Notes: a model not told the origin generated them from the sequence alone. 57,061 nt of DNA from JASHVB01 sp036489395 (GCA_036489395.1 DASXFW010000112.1:1-57061), one strand, 5' to 3'; counted from the first letter of the stretch, positions 28,148-37,338 are shown. Numbers and translations: made by a program.

Positions 28148-29746
28148 ATGGAAAGCCAGACATTCGATTATATCGTCGTCGGCGCCGGATCGGCCGGATC
28201 GGTGCTGGCCAACCGGCTGAGCGCCGATCCGAAGCACAAAGTGCTGGTGCTGGAAGCCGGCCGCGAGAGCCATCCCTGGTCGCGCATCCCGGTCGGCTTT
28301 GCGCGGCTGATCGAAAACCCAGCCGCCAACTGGCTGTATTCGTCGGAACCCGACGCAGGCACCGGCGGTCGCCGCATCCCCATCCCACGCGGCAAGCTGC
28401 TCGGCGGCTCGTCGTCGATCAACGGCATGGTGTTCGTGCGCGGCCAGGCGCAGGACTACGACCAGTGGGCGCAGCTCGGCAATCGTGGCTGGAGCTATCG
28501 CGAAGTGCTGCCGATCTTTCGCGACATGGAAAGCTACCAGGGCGACGGGGACGAAGAGTACCGAGGCCGCGGCGGCCCGCTGAAGGTCACCGAAAGCAAC
28601 GAGACCGGTCCGCTGTACGACGCGCTGATCAAGGCCGCTGGCGAGGTCGGCATCGCCTATACGCGCGACTATAACGGCGCGAAGCAGGACGGAATCGGCA
28701 TGACTCAGGCGACCATCCGCAACGGCCGCCGCATGAGTACCGCGTATTGTTACCTTGATCCGGCGCGCGGGCGGCCGAACCTGACGATCCAGGCCAACGC
28801 GCTAACCGAATGCCTGCTGCTGGAAGGCAAACGCTGTGTCGGCGTGCGCTACATGGTGAATGGTCAGGCACGCGAGGCCCGCGCGAACCGTGAAGTGATC
28901 GTCAGCGCCGGCTCGATCAATTCGCCGCAGCTTCTGGAGCTGTCGGGCATCGGCCAGCCCGACCTGCTGCGCGATCTCGGCATCGAGGTGCAGCACGAAC
29001 TGAAGGGCGTCGGCGAGAACCTGCGCGATCACTACTCGCCGCGGATGAAATGGGCGGTGCCGACCGAGCTTGGCCTGACCTACAACGCCAAGGCGCGCGG
29101 CCTCGGCCTGGTCTGGCAGGCGCTGAAATACGCCACGACGAACAAAGGGCTGCTCGGACTGCCGGCGTCGCCGGTCCGCGCGTATATCCGCACGCGTGCA
29201 GGCCTGGATGCGCCGGACGCGGCGATCTCGTGGATTCCGTTCCTCGCGGCGGCAAATTTCAAGCTGGCGAAGCAGTCGGGCATCACGGCGATCATGAACA
29301 TTCTGCGCTCGGAGAGTACCGGCAGCATCCACATCGCGGCCAACTCGCCACGCACGCCACCGGCAGTGCGGTTCAACTTCATGACCGCACAACTGGACCG
29401 CGACGTGACACTGGAGGCGATGCGCATCACCCGCCGCATCATGACCGCGCCGTCGATGCGGAACATCGCCACCGACGAAATGGCGCCGGGTGTGAATGTG
29501 CAACGCGACGACGAAATGCTCGACTGGGTCAAGAAGAATGCCGAAACGACCTATCACCCGGTCGGCACCTGCAAGATGGGATCGGACCCGATGGCGGTGG
29601 TCGATGACCAGCTTCGCGTGCACGGGATGCAGGGACTGCGCGTGGCGGATGCGTCGATCATGCCGACGCTGACCTCGGGCAATACCAACGCGCCGTCGAT
29701 CATGATCGGCGAGAAGGCATCGCGAATGATCCTCGCGGCGACGTAG
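28148..29746 (+). CDS. GMC family oxidoreductase (choline dehydrogenase-like), copy 2
   Basis: FAD-dependent alcohol dehydrogenase/oxidase, 532 residues. It has FDYIVVGAGSAGSVLANR, PRGKLLGGSSSINGMVFVRGQAQDYDQWAQLGN, SAGSINSPQLLELSGIGQPDLL, TTYHPVGTCKMGSDPMAVVD and SIMPTLTSGNTNAPSIMIGEKA. It is a close paralogue of the gene at 17137-18741 over its whole length. The ATG at 28148 is chosen over a GTG nine nt upstream because GAGGGG precedes it at proper distance. It is followed after 16 nt by the dienelactone hydrolase gene and then a solute-binding protein, forming a probable operon. Confidence 0.94.
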   Translation: MESQTFDYIVVGAGSAGSVLANRLSADPKHKVLVLEAGRESHPWSRIPVGFARLIENPAANWLYSSEPDAGTGGRRIPIPRGKLLGGSSSINGMVFVRGQAQDYDQWAQLGNRGWSYREVLPIFRDMESYQGDGDEEYRGRGGPLKVTESNETGPLYDALIKAAGEVGIAYTRDYNGAKQDGIGMTQATIRNGRRMSTAYCYLDPARGRPNLTIQANALTECLLLEGKRCVGVRYMVNGQAREARANREVIVSAGSINSPQLLELSGIGQPDLLRDLGIEVQHELKGVGENLRDHYSPRMKWAVPTELGLTYNAKARGLGLVWQALKYATTNKGLLGLPASPVRAYIRTRAGLDAPDAAISWIPFLAAANFKLAKQSGITAIMNILRSESTGSIHIAANSPRTPPAVRFNFMTAQLDRDVTLEAMRITRRIMTAPSMRNIATDEMAPGVNVQRDDEMLDWVKKNAETTYHPVGTCKMGSDPMAVVDDQLRVHGMQGLRVADASIMPTLTSGNTNAPSIMIGEKASRMILAAT

Positions 29747-29762
29747 GGACGGGTGCACGATC

Positions 29763-30530
29763 ATGCAAGAGCGAACCGTGGCGATTCCAACGGAAGCCGG
29801 TCCGATGGAAGCGTTTGTCACGCACCCAGAGCAAGATGGGCCGTTTCCGCCGGTGGTGGTCTATATGGATTTCTGGGGCTTGCGCGAGGAATTGTTCGAC
29901 GTGGCGCGCCGCATCGGCACGGTGGGTTATTACTGCATCGTCCCCGACCTGTACCATCGCCAGGGGCGGGTGCGGCACGAATGGCGCGACGAAAACAATC
30001 GCATGATCTCGGCGCATCGGCTCGATCCGGAACGCTACCGCCAGGCCTTGGCACCGTTAGAGAAACTGTCGAACGCAATGGTGCTGGAAGATACCGCCAG
30101 CCTGCTGGCGTTCCTCGACAACGACAGCGCGGTGCAGCCAGGCGGCATCGGCTCGATCGGCTATTGCATGGGCGGGCGGCATGTGTTGTGCGCAGCGGGC
30201 GCGTTTCCCGATCGCTTCATCGCCGGCGCCAGCCTGCATGGCACGGCGCTGATTTCCGATCGCGACGATTCACCGCATCGCCTCGCGGATCGATTCCGCG
30301 GTGAGTTGTACTGCGGGTTTGCAGAGCATGATCCGCACGCGCCGCTGGAGATGGTGGAGCAGGTTGGCCGGCTGCTGCGCGGATGCCAGGTGCGGTACCG
30401 CCACGAAATCCATGCGGGTGCAGAGCACGGATATGCGCTGCCGAACCGCGATATCTACGACAAGCGCGCGGCCGAACGGGATTGGGAACTGATCTTCGCC
30501 ATGTTCCGCCGACAGATTCCGCTGCGTTGA
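29763..30530 (+). CDS. Dienelactone hydrolase family protein
   Basis: Alpha/beta hydrolase with a cysteine nucleophile, acting on lactones or esters. The 255-residue product shows PPVVVYMDFWGLREELFDVARRIGTVGYYCIVPDLYHRQG, the nucleophile elbow IGSIGYCMGGRHVL (Cys as in dienelactone hydrolase), and the C-terminal histidine in AGAEHGYALPNRDIYDKRAAERDWELIFAMF; an aspartate in FAEHDPHAP could complete the triad. Length is normal for the family. Placed between GMC and ABC solute-binding protein genes, it probably opens a lactone or ester made by the oxidoreductases. Confidence 0.9.
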   Translation: MQERTVAIPTEAGPMEAFVTHPEQDGPFPPVVVYMDFWGLREELFDVARRIGTVGYYCIVPDLYHRQGRVRHEWRDENNRMISAHRLDPERYRQALAPLEKLSNAMVLEDTASLLAFLDNDSAVQPGGIGSIGYCMGGRHVLCAAGAFPDRFIAGASLHGTALISDRDDSPHRLADRFRGELYCGFAEHDPHAPLEMVEQVGRLLRGCQVRYRHEIHAGAEHGYALPNRDIYDKRAAERDWELIFAMFRRQIPLR

Positions 30531-30593
30531 CGGCAACTGACGTGAATGAACCGGGTGCGGCTGATGCCCGGAGATATAACCGGGGGAAACAAC

Positions 30594-31829
30594 ATGGCAC
30601 TTACAACACGACGGCGCGGCTTGCTTGCGGACGGCGCGGCAACCGCACTGACCGCCGCGCTGGCCCGGCCGGCCATCGCCCAGGCGGCGCCGGTGCGGAT
30701 CGGACTGCTGACGGTGCGGACCGGCCCTCTCGCACAGGGCGGCTTTCAAATGGAGCAGGGGACGGCGGTGTTTCTGAAGCATCGCGGCAACCGGCTGGCG
30801 GGGCGGCCGGTCGAACTTATTATCGCCGACACCGGCGGCAATCCGGCAGGCGCCAGGAACAAGGCACAGGAACTGATCGAACGCGACCACGTGGATATGA
30901 TCTTCGGGCCGCTGGCCGCGTTCGAGCTGCTCGCCATCAGCGACTATATCGCGCAGCATCAATGTCCGCTGCTGAGCCTCGCCGCCGCCGAGGACATCAC
31001 GCAGCGGCGGCCCAATCCTTACTTCATTCGATCGTCCGCATCATCGGCGCAGGCGATGCATCCGCTCGCCGACTACGCGCGCAAGGAGCTGAAATACGCG
31101 ACAGCGATCACCGTCGCCAACGACTTCGCGTTTGGTTACGAGCAGGTCGGCGGCTTCCAGCGCGTGTTCCAGGACGACGGCGGGCGGGTGAAAGCGAAGC
31201 TGTGGCCGCCGCTGGTGACGCCGGACTATGCGCCGTTCATCGCGCAGATGACCGGCGTGGACGTGATCGTATCGGGGCTGGGCGGCTCGAATCCGATCAA
31301 GTTCATGCGGCAATACAAAGATGCCGGGATGACGTTGCCGGTGATCGGCGGCGGTGTGGCGATGGATGACGGGCTGCTGAAAAGCTTCGGCAACGAGGCG
31401 ATCGGCGTCATCTCGTGCTCGCAGTACTGCGCGGAACTGGATACGCCGAGCAACCGGCGTTTCGTCGCCGACACCGAACGTGATTACGGCGTGGTGCCGG
31501 GCTCCTACGCCGCCGGGCTGTACTGCAACGGCCAGGTGGCCGAGGCCGCGCTGGAACAGACCGGTGGCCGCACCGGCGACAAGCTGGCGCTGATCGCGGC
31601 GATGCGCGCGACGAAGATCGCTGATTCGCCGCGCGGGCCGTTCCACTTCGACCATTTCGGCAACGTCGTTGGCGACTTCTACATCCGCCGGTGTGAACGC
31701 CAGAACGGCAAGCTGGTGAACACGATCGTCAAGACATACAAGGACGTCAGCCAGTTCTGGACGTACGACGAGAAGTGGTTCCTGGCGCAGCCGGTCTATT
31801 CGCGCAACTATCCGCTGCTGAAGTCATAG
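30594..31829 (+). CDS. ABC transporter substrate-binding protein (branched-chain amino acid/amide type)
   Basis: Periplasmic receptor of the Leu/Ile/Val-type ABC family (Peripla_BP_6). The 411-residue precursor starts MALTTRRRGLLADGAATALTAALARPAIAQA, with a twin-arginine-like RRRGLL and a likely cleavage after AQA. The mature part opens PVRIGLLTVRTGPLAQGGFQMEQG and contains FIRSSASSAQAMHPLADYA and GADVIVSGL-like VDVIVSGLGGSNPIKF. The ATG follows CGGGGGAAACAAC. No permease or ATPase genes are adjacent, so it either uses a remote transporter or serves as a sensor. Substrates of related proteins include aromatic acids. Confidence 0.9.
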   Translation: MALTTRRRGLLADGAATALTAALARPAIAQAAPVRIGLLTVRTGPLAQGGFQMEQGTAVFLKHRGNRLAGRPVELIIADTGGNPAGARNKAQELIERDHVDMIFGPLAAFELLAISDYIAQHQCPLLSLAAAEDITQRRPNPYFIRSSASSAQAMHPLADYARKELKYATAITVANDFAFGYEQVGGFQRVFQDDGGRVKAKLWPPLVTPDYAPFIAQMTGVDVIVSGLGGSNPIKFMRQYKDAGMTLPVIGGGVAMDDGLLKSFGNEAIGVISCSQYCAELDTPSNRRFVADTERDYGVVPGSYAAGLYCNGQVAEAALEQTGGRTGDKLALIAAMRATKIADSPRGPFHFDHFGNVVGDFYIRRCERQNGKLVNTIVKTYKDVSQFWTYDEKWFLAQPVYSRNYPLLKS

Positions 31830-32273
31830 GCCGGCGGGCGACGCGCGCAATCGGTACACTTGGTGACGATCATGAGTGTTGATAAGGCGAAGATGCCGCT
31901 GGCAGCGGGAATGTCTTTCAGGATCTCGGACGGCCCGATGGCATCCGCAAAACGAACAGACCTGGAAGCATCCATGTGCGCGATCTGGAGACGGTCTGAC
32001 GCGCGGCCGGTGTCGTTGCGTGTTGCCACCGTCCGGCGGCCGATCCGCCCTGGATGAAACGCCGGTCTCCCTGTCCCCGGCCCCTGTCATTGCGAGGCCG
32101 CCTGGCCGAAGCAATCTCCCGCGGGAGATTGCTTCGGCCAAGTGGCCTCGCAATGACAGGGGAGGCCGCAAAATCCTTGACGCCCGCCACCCCGATCCCC
32201 CACCCTCCCCCGCAAGAACCAACGCCGGCCCAGACCAACGCTCGACGACCAACTCGGGGACAGGAGGCTTGCC
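31830..32273. other. Noncoding stretch containing REP-A
   Basis: Between the solute-binding protein and the Rieske oxygenase I see no supported gene. Several short frames lack ribosome-binding sites. The main feature is the REP-A palindrome at 32085-32158, preceded by CTGGATGAAACG, a string also found next to the repeat remnant near 33641. The promoter of the Rieske gene should lie after 32160. Confidence 0.5.
32085..32158. repeat. REP-A palindrome
   Basis: Starts TGTCATTGCGAGGCCGCC and ends GGCCTCGCAATGACA, with inner arms GCCGAAGCAATC and GATTGCTTCGGC around CTCCCGCGGGAG. The centre is identical to the copy at 20920-20993; one arm has a G-to-T type change that leaves a mismatch (CCAAGTGG). 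Confidence 0.88.
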
Positions 32274-33572
32274 GTGGCGACCAGGGCTCCCTTCGTAAAA
32301 TCGCGCTACAGTGCCTACCAGCATCGGCACGTTCCGCAGGAAGATACCGAGCTGACGCATATCGGCCCGGACACGCCCTGCGGCGAATACATGCGCCGCT
32401 TCTGGCAGCCGATCTGCTACACCGACGAGCTTAAAGACCTGCCGGTCGCGCTGAAGATCCTCGGCGAGGAACTCGTCGTCTTCCGCGACGGCAGCGGCGC
32501 GATCGGCCTGCTCGAACGCCATTGCCCGCACCGCGGCACCTCGCTCGAATTCGGCCTGGTCGGCGGCAAGGGCATCCGCTGCTGCTACCATGGCTGGTTG
32601 TTCGACGTGGACGGCACCATCCTGGAAACGCCCGGCGAGCCAGCCAGCAGCACGCTGAAGGACAAGCTCTGCCACGGCGCCTACCCGGTGCACGAGGCGC
32701 ACGGCATGGTCTTCGCCTACATGGGGCCGCCGGACCGCATGCCGGCGTTCCCCACCTACGACAGCTTCAACCGCGCCGGCTATCGGATGATCCCCGGGCA
32801 GAAGTATTTCTATCCGTGCAACTGGCTGCAGATCCTCGAAAACACGATGGACCCGGTGCACACCGCGTTCCTCCACACGATCGTCAGCGGCGCGGTGTTC
32901 ACCGACGAATTCGGCGTGCTGCCGGAACTCGATTTCGTCGAAACGCCCGTGGGCATCATCTATGTGGCGACGCGCCGCGTCGGCGACAATGTCTGGGCGC
33001 GCATGGTGGAGAACGTGCTGCCAACGTTGCAGCAGGTTGCGCCGATCTGGGAAACCGGCCAGCAGGCGCATCCGTTCAGCGGCCCGATGATGAGCCGGTG
33101 GATCGTGCCGCTCGACGACACCAACACCATGCTGATCGAATTCCGCCACGTCAGCGAGACGGAAGCCGCCGTGACGCCGGCGTGGTGGGGCGACCGCGGT
33201 ATCATGCTGCCCGGCCAGCTCGGCCTCGACACCTACGAAGCGAGCCAGCGCACGCCGGGTGACTTCGAGGCGCAGGTGTCGCAGCGCCCGGTCGCTGTGC
33301 ATGGGCTGGAGCACCTCGGCACGACGGATCGCGGCATCACCATGTTCCGCAACCAGCTTCGCAAGGGTATCCGCGACGTGAAGGCCGGACGCGATCCCGC
33401 CGCGTTGTTCCGCACTGGCGGTGGCGTGATTCCGACGTACTGCAACGACACGGTGGTGCGCGTCCCGCCGGCGAAAACGCCCGAACTCGACAAGAAGCTG
33501 CTACGCGAGACGGGCCGGCGGCTGGCGCTCGGCTACATCCAGGCCCCCCCGCTGATGGCGGCAGCCGAATAA
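32274..33572 (+). CDS. Aromatic ring-hydroxylating oxygenase alpha subunit (Rieske type)
   Basis: Terminal oxygenase that uses a Rieske 2Fe-2S centre and a mononuclear iron, probably for O-demethylation or ring hydroxylation. The 432-residue product has the Rieske motifs ERHCPHRGTSLEFG and IRCCYHGWLFDVDG (about residues 82-112) and the catalytic iron region NWLQILENTMDPVHTAFLH near 185-205, with the D-x2-H-x4-H pattern. The architecture resembles vanillate demethylase/phthalate dioxygenase-type single alpha chains. Start is GTG with GGAGG upstream. A reductase is not adjacent. The SDR gene follows after 260 nt. Confidence 0.92.
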   Translation: MATRAPFVKSRYSAYQHRHVPQEDTELTHIGPDTPCGEYMRRFWQPICYTDELKDLPVALKILGEELVVFRDGSGAIGLLERHCPHRGTSLEFGLVGGKGIRCCYHGWLFDVDGTILETPGEPASSTLKDKLCHGAYPVHEAHGMVFAYMGPPDRMPAFPTYDSFNRAGYRMIPGQKYFYPCNWLQILENTMDPVHTAFLHTIVSGAVFTDEFGVLPELDFVETPVGIIYVATRRVGDNVWARMVENVLPTLQQVAPIWETGQQAHPFSGPMMSRWIVPLDDTNTMLIEFRHVSETEAAVTPAWWGDRGIMLPGQLGLDTYEASQRTPGDFEAQVSQRPVAVHGLEHLGTTDRGITMFRNQLRKGIRDVKAGRDPAALFRTGGGVIPTYCNDTVVRVPPAKTPELDKKLLRETGRRLALGYIQAPPLMAAAE

Positions 33573-33617
33573 TACCAAGCCGCGAAAACATTGACCCACG
33601 TGGTGCGCCGGGAACAC

Positions 33618-33692
33618 TGTCATTGCGAGTTAACCACCGGCCTGGATGAAACGGAGCTTCCTGTCATTGCCAGGCGCCTGGCAATGACATCG
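33618..33692. repeat. Degenerate REP-A remnants
   Basis: TGTCATTGCGAG at 33618 is followed by unrelated sequence, and a short palindrome TGTCATTGCCAGGCGCC... GGCAATGACA lies at about 33661-33690. These look like REP-A ends that have lost their long arms. Confidence 0.6.
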
Positions 33693-33831
33693 TTTGGGGC
33701 GCGCCGCGAGTGTCAGTCATTCGGCGGAATCTATAATCCACGGCGGGGGACGCGTCGGGAAGGCGCTCGCCATCTTGACCCGCGACGTCCGCCTGTCAAC
33801 GTGTCCTCCGTCCAAACGGGGGAATACGGCC

Positions 33832-34683
33832 ATGCAACAACGCGTCGCGATCGTGACGGGCGGGCTGCGCGGGCTTGGGCGCGCGATGAGCCTCGGCCTC
33901 GCCGGCGCAGGCGTTCAGGTCCTGGCCGTCGGCCATATCGAATCCGACATCCGCGATATGCAGTCGATCGCCGCCGAAACCGGTAACGCCGAACGCATAG
34001 CCTGCCTTGCCGCCGATATCCGCAAGCCCGCCGAGTGCGACCGCGTCATCGCCGTCGGCACAGACCGTTTCGGCCGCATCGACATCCTGGTGAACAACGC
34101 CGGCCTGACCTTCACCTATATCGCGCCGGATCGCTTCCGCCGCGCGGAGAAATACAAGTTCTGGGAAATCTCCGACGAGATCATCCAGAACGTGATGGAC
34201 ACCAACTACGTCGCAGCCGACCGCATGGCACGCCGCCTCGCGCCGCGCATGGTCGTGCAGGGCTGGGGGCGCATCATCAATGTAACGACCAAGCTCAGCA
34301 CGATGAACATGCAGGGCTCGATGCCGTACGGCGCATCGAAGGCAGCGCTGGAAATGGCCACCGAGGTCTGGGCGAAGGAGCTCGCCGGCACCGGCGTCAC
34401 CGCCAACATCGTCAACCCCGGTGCCGGCGCCAACACGCCCGGCATGAACCAGGAAATGCGCGACTGGAGCGCCGAAGGCCGCGTCCCCCGCCTGGTGGAA
34501 CCCAACGAAATGGTCCCTCCCCTGCTCTACGTCGTCTCGCGCGCGGCGGACCCGGTGAACGGCTACCGCTTCGACGCGAACACCTGGGACGCGACGCTGC
34601 CGCCAGAGCAAGCGGCGCAGTCGAACGGACTGCCAGCGGGGTTCGAGTTGCACGCGCAGGACCTGGCCGCCTGGCCCGCCTGA
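33832..34683 (+). CDS. SDR family NAD(P)-dependent oxidoreductase
   Basis: Short-chain dehydrogenase/reductase, 283 residues. It has the cofactor motif VAIVTGGLRGLGRAMSLGLAGAG (TGxxxGxG), DILVNNAGLTF, the catalytic Ser/Thr-Tyr-Lys region TTKLSTMNMQGSMPYGASKAALEMAT, and the post-catalytic NIVNPGAGANTPGM. A long insertion (DRFRRAEKYKFWEISDEIIQNVMDTNYVAADRMARRL) follows NNAG, longer than in many classical SDRs. GGGGGAA precedes the ATG by nine nt. It lies downstream of the Rieske oxygenase, so it may oxidise a diol or alcohol from that reaction. Confidence 0.92.
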   Translation: MQQRVAIVTGGLRGLGRAMSLGLAGAGVQVLAVGHIESDIRDMQSIAAETGNAERIACLAADIRKPAECDRVIAVGTDRFGRIDILVNNAGLTFTYIAPDRFRRAEKYKFWEISDEIIQNVMDTNYVAADRMARRLAPRMVVQGWGRIINVTTKLSTMNMQGSMPYGASKAALEMATEVWAKELAGTGVTANIVNPGAGANTPGMNQEMRDWSAEGRVPRLVEPNEMVPPLLYVVSRAADPVNGYRFDANTWDATLPPEQAAQSNGLPAGFELHAQDLAAWPA

Positions 34684-34758
34684 TCTTCGGACAACGGCGA
34701 CATTCCCCGCGCCGCGCGTTCACCTGCGGTTAACCAAACAGCGCGATGATCCTGCACC
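34684..34758. other. Start of a poorly coding stretch to 35154
   Basis: Between the SDR and NUDIX genes (34684-35154) only one small frame (34759-34974) has plausible protein character. The remainder (34975-35154) shows no ribosome-binding site, repeat or RNA gene that I can support. Confidence 0.4.
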
Positions 34759-34974
34759 ATGCTGTCGCCCGTCTCCCTCGCCGCCTTTTCGTCCGCGATA
34801 CCGTCGCTGCACCCGGCGCGGGGGCAGCCCGTGCGCTCGACGGGCACCGAGCAACCGGCGGGGACCCCGCCGCCAACATCCACGGCACAGACGGCATCAC
34901 CGGCCTCCCCCGACAGCGCCACGCGCGTGCCGCGCCTCTTGCCGCGTGGGTCGCTGCTCGATCTGTCCGTGTAG
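34759..34974 (+). CDS. Small proline/serine/threonine-rich protein
   Basis: A possible 71-residue protein starting MLSPVSLAAFSSAIPSLHP, with a P/S/T/A-rich middle and ending PRLLPRGSLLDLSV. The tail and low-complexity middle look protein-like and are reminiscent of small proteins in Acetobacteraceae. The ribosome-binding site is weak and other frames are also open, so the gene is uncertain. Function unknown. Confidence 0.35.
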   Translation: MLSPVSLAAFSSAIPSLHPARGQPVRSTGTEQPAGTPPPTSTAQTASPASPDSATRVPRLLPRGSLLDLSV

Positions 34975-35154
34975 CATCGGGGCTGCCGATCATTGCGGGT
35001 TTGCACCCGTCACCACCGCGACATGCGCCCATGACGCAAGCGTGGTGCCCCGGCCGACCGGCGGCAACGCGCAACGTCGTTCGATCAACCGGTTTGCTCG
35101 CCATCACTCAATAAACCATTGATTCACCGCTGCCGGCACGTCACCTTCTATCGT

Positions 35155-35721
35155 ATGTCTGGCTTCGTCCGTCACATTCCGGAAGGAGACAACCGCGAAC
35201 GCCTGGTTTGCGGCGATTGCGGTCATATTGCCTACGAGAACCCGAAGGTCGTTGTCGGCTCGGTCGTCGTGGCGGATGGCGCCGTGCTCATGTGCCGCCG
35301 AGCCATCGAGCCGCGGTTGGGCTATTGGACCCTGCCGGCCGGCTACCTCGAACTGGGCGAGACCATCGAGGAAGGCGCCATGCGTGAGGCGCAGGAAGAG
35401 GCTGAGGCCGGCATCGTGCTGGACGGCATCCTCGCGGTGTTCTCCATCGCCCGCATCGGCCAGGTTCAGGTGATCTTCCGCGCCCGGTTCGCCGACGCAC
35501 CGGTGTGCCATCGGGCAGCCGGGCCTGAAAGCCTGGAAGTCGCGATGTTCCAATGGGATACGATCCCCTGGGACAGCATCGCGTTTCCGTCGGTGCGCTG
35601 GGCGCTGGATGCGTGGCGCGCCGCGGGTTCGGGCAATCTGGGCGCGCCGCTCGGCAATCCGCGGGAAGACCGGCGCGGTGTTCATCGCATTTCCGAAACT
35701 GCGGCGACCGAGGCGCTATGA
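35155..35721 (+). CDS. NUDIX hydrolase with N-terminal zinc-ribbon-like segment
   Basis: Nucleoside-diphosphate-linked hydrolase, perhaps acting on NADH or ADP-ribose-like molecules. The 188-residue product begins MSGFVRHIPEGDNRERLVCGDCGHIAYENPKVVVGSVV, a typical N-terminus with one C-x2-C knuckle. The NUDIX box follows: GYLELGETIEEGAMREAQEEAEA, with G and the REx2EE glutamates present and the usual glycine replaced by glutamate, as in several relatives. An upstream in-frame ATG exists at 35119; I choose the one matching family starts, though no good ribosome-binding site is visible. Its stop overlaps the next gene by 4 nt. Confidence 0.88.
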   Translation: MSGFVRHIPEGDNRERLVCGDCGHIAYENPKVVVGSVVVADGAVLMCRRAIEPRLGYWTLPAGYLELGETIEEGAMREAQEEAEAGIVLDGILAVFSIARIGQVQVIFRARFADAPVCHRAAGPESLEVAMFQWDTIPWDSIAFPSVRWALDAWRAAGSGNLGAPLGNPREDRRGVHRISETAATEAL

Positions 35722-36026
35722 TTCGCGTCGTCGCATGGCTGGGGTTCGGTCTGCTGGTCGGTGCCGCGGCGCCGTCGCTGCCGTTGCCGTTGCCGCCCGC
35801 GCCGCCCGCCGATCTTGCGATCGGCGAGCCGGCCCCGATCCCGGACTCCGATCTGCTGCCGCCTGATGCCGGCGCATCGCCTGGCACGCAGGTCAACCTG
35901 CACCTGTTCACCATGCGGGAGTATGGCAACGGCCTCGCCTATATTCCGGGTTCCGCCTACGAATCCCCGGAGGAACGCAAGGCGATGCAGACGCCCGGGC
36001 TGACCGTGAGCGTGCCCGTCCGATAG
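35718..36026 (+). CDS. Small exported proline-rich protein of unknown function
   Basis: A 102-residue protein translationally coupled to the NUDIX gene by an ATGA overlap. It starts MIRVVAWLGFGLLVGAAAPSLPLPLPPAPPA, a likely signal peptide or anchor, followed by a proline-rich part and a C-terminal block (NLHLFTMREYGNGLAYIPGSAYESPEERKAMQTPGLTVSVPVR) that looks conserved. It should act in the envelope or periplasm. I do not recognise a named family. Confidence 0.72.
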   Translation: MIRVVAWLGFGLLVGAAAPSLPLPLPPAPPADLAIGEPAPIPDSDLLPPDAGASPGTQVNLHLFTMREYGNGLAYIPGSAYESPEERKAMQTPGLTVSVPVR

Positions 36027-36084
36027 CGCGGTACAGGCTTGCATCGGCGGCCCCCCGTCCGCCATCGCCACGCAATTGCGCCGA

Positions 36085-37338
36085 TCAATCCACCGCGCCG
36101 GGCTGGCCCCCGGCCGCCAGCGTCCCCAGCAGCGCGATCTGCCGCGGCAGGCAGCGGGCCAGCGCGTAGCGCCCAAGCGCCGTCCATCGTGCTGCCTGAC
36201 GCAGCGGCGCCAGGTTCGGTCCCTGCGCCAGTGCCTCCACCACCCGATCGGCAATCGCCGCGGCGGAGAAGAAATCCGCCAGCCACCCGTTACGGCCGTC
36301 CTCGATGACCTCCTGCACCGGCGGCGTCGCAGAGCCGACGATCAGGCACCCGGCCGCCATCGCCTCCAGCATCGACCAGGACAGCACGAACGGCACGGTC
36401 AGGTACACATGGACGGCGGAAACCTGCAGCAGCCGGACGTATTGCGCCCGGGGAATGCGGCCGAGGAAATGCACGCGGCCAGGATCGACCTCCACCTCGG
36501 CCGCCAGCGCCTCGCGCCAGGTCCCACCGCCCGGTGGCGGCCGGCCGTAGCTCACGTCGTCGCCGCCCACCACCACGATCTGCGCCGTGGGACGCCGCCG
36601 CAGAATCTCCGGCACCGCGCGCATCAGCGACGGGAAGCCGCGATACGGCTCCAGGCTGCGCGCGACGTAGGTGACCACCTCGTCCCCGGCCCTCAGCGTC
36701 CTGCCGTCCGGCAAAACGAACATCGCCGCCGGGTCCGGCGCGACGGTGTCGGTATCGATGCCGTCGAACCGCACCGAGATTCTGTCGCGGTATGGCGCCG
36801 GGTGCTGCCGCTTCTGCCAGGCGGTGGGGCTGTAGCCCCAGTCGCAGCTCTCGAGCGCCATCAGCAGGTGGGCGTTGCGCGACAGCGTGGCGCTGTTGGC
36901 GTCCAGGTCCTGCGGCGCCGTGGGGTCGAAGTTCGTGTCGGCGCCGTGCGTGCGGTAGTACCACTCGCAGTAGTGCAGCAGTGGCGTGCGCGGAAACACC
37001 TCCTTGACGAACAGCGTCTCGCCCCATCCGGGGTGGGCGACGATCAGGTCCGGGCGGAAGCCGTTGCGGGCGAGGATGTCGCAGGCCCGCGCCACCTGTT
37101 GGCCGTGCCGCACCGCCGCGTCGAACGCCGCCGCATAGCGATGGCCGCCGGCTTGCGGCGCGGGATGCGGTCCGGCCGCTGCTTCGTCCAGCTCATAGAC
37201 CACCCGCCCCACTCCGGCCGGCGCGAAATCCCGCCGTTTGCCGACGCAGACCAGCCGGTGCTCCGGCCGGGCCGCCAGCGCCCCAATCAGGTGCCGGAAC
37301 TGGCCCGGCATGTTCTGGTGAATGAACAGAAGGTTCAT
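36085..37338 (-). CDS. Glycosyltransferase family 4 protein
   Basis: GT-B fold glycosyltransferase for cell-surface polysaccharide or a glycoconjugate. The 417-residue product starts MNLLFIHQNMPGQFRHLIGALAARPEHRLVCVGKR, typical of the Glyco_trans_4_3 N-terminal domain. The C-terminal donor domain has TYVARSLEPYRGFPSLMRAVPEILRRRPTAQIVVVGGDD, VHFLGRIPRAQYVRLLQVSAVHVYLTVPFVLSWSMLEAMAAGCLIVGSATPPVQEVIEDGRNGWL, including the E-x7-E type motif. The ATG is chosen for the conserved start. It is divergent from the exported-looking protein at 37452, 113 nt between. Confidence 0.92.
   Translation of the reverse strand: MNLLFIHQNMPGQFRHLIGALAARPEHRLVCVGKRRDFAPAGVGRVVYELDEAAAGPHPAPQAGGHRYAAAFDAAVRHGQQVARACDILARNGFRPDLIVAHPGWGETLFVKEVFPRTPLLHYCEWYYRTHGADTNFDPTAPQDLDANSATLSRNAHLLMALESCDWGYSPTAWQKRQHPAPYRDRISVRFDGIDTDTVAPDPAAMFVLPDGRTLRAGDEVVTYVARSLEPYRGFPSLMRAVPEILRRRPTAQIVVVGGDDVSYGRPPPGGGTWREALAAEVEVDPGRVHFLGRIPRAQYVRLLQVSAVHVYLTVPFVLSWSMLEAMAAGCLIVGSATPPVQEVIEDGRNGWLADFFSAAAIADRVVEALAQGPNLAPLRQAARWTALGRYALARCLPRQIALLGTLAAGGQPGAVD

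Noticed and set aside
31860..32057. A 65-codon plus-strand frame after the ABC solute-binding protein gene
   Set aside because: No ribosome-binding site, no motif, and it ends in repeat-flanking sequence.
34746..35114. A 122-codon plus-strand frame between the SDR and NUDIX genes
   Set aside because: Arg/Ala/Pro-rich with no start signal; it overlaps the more protein-like small frame at 34759-34974 in another phase.
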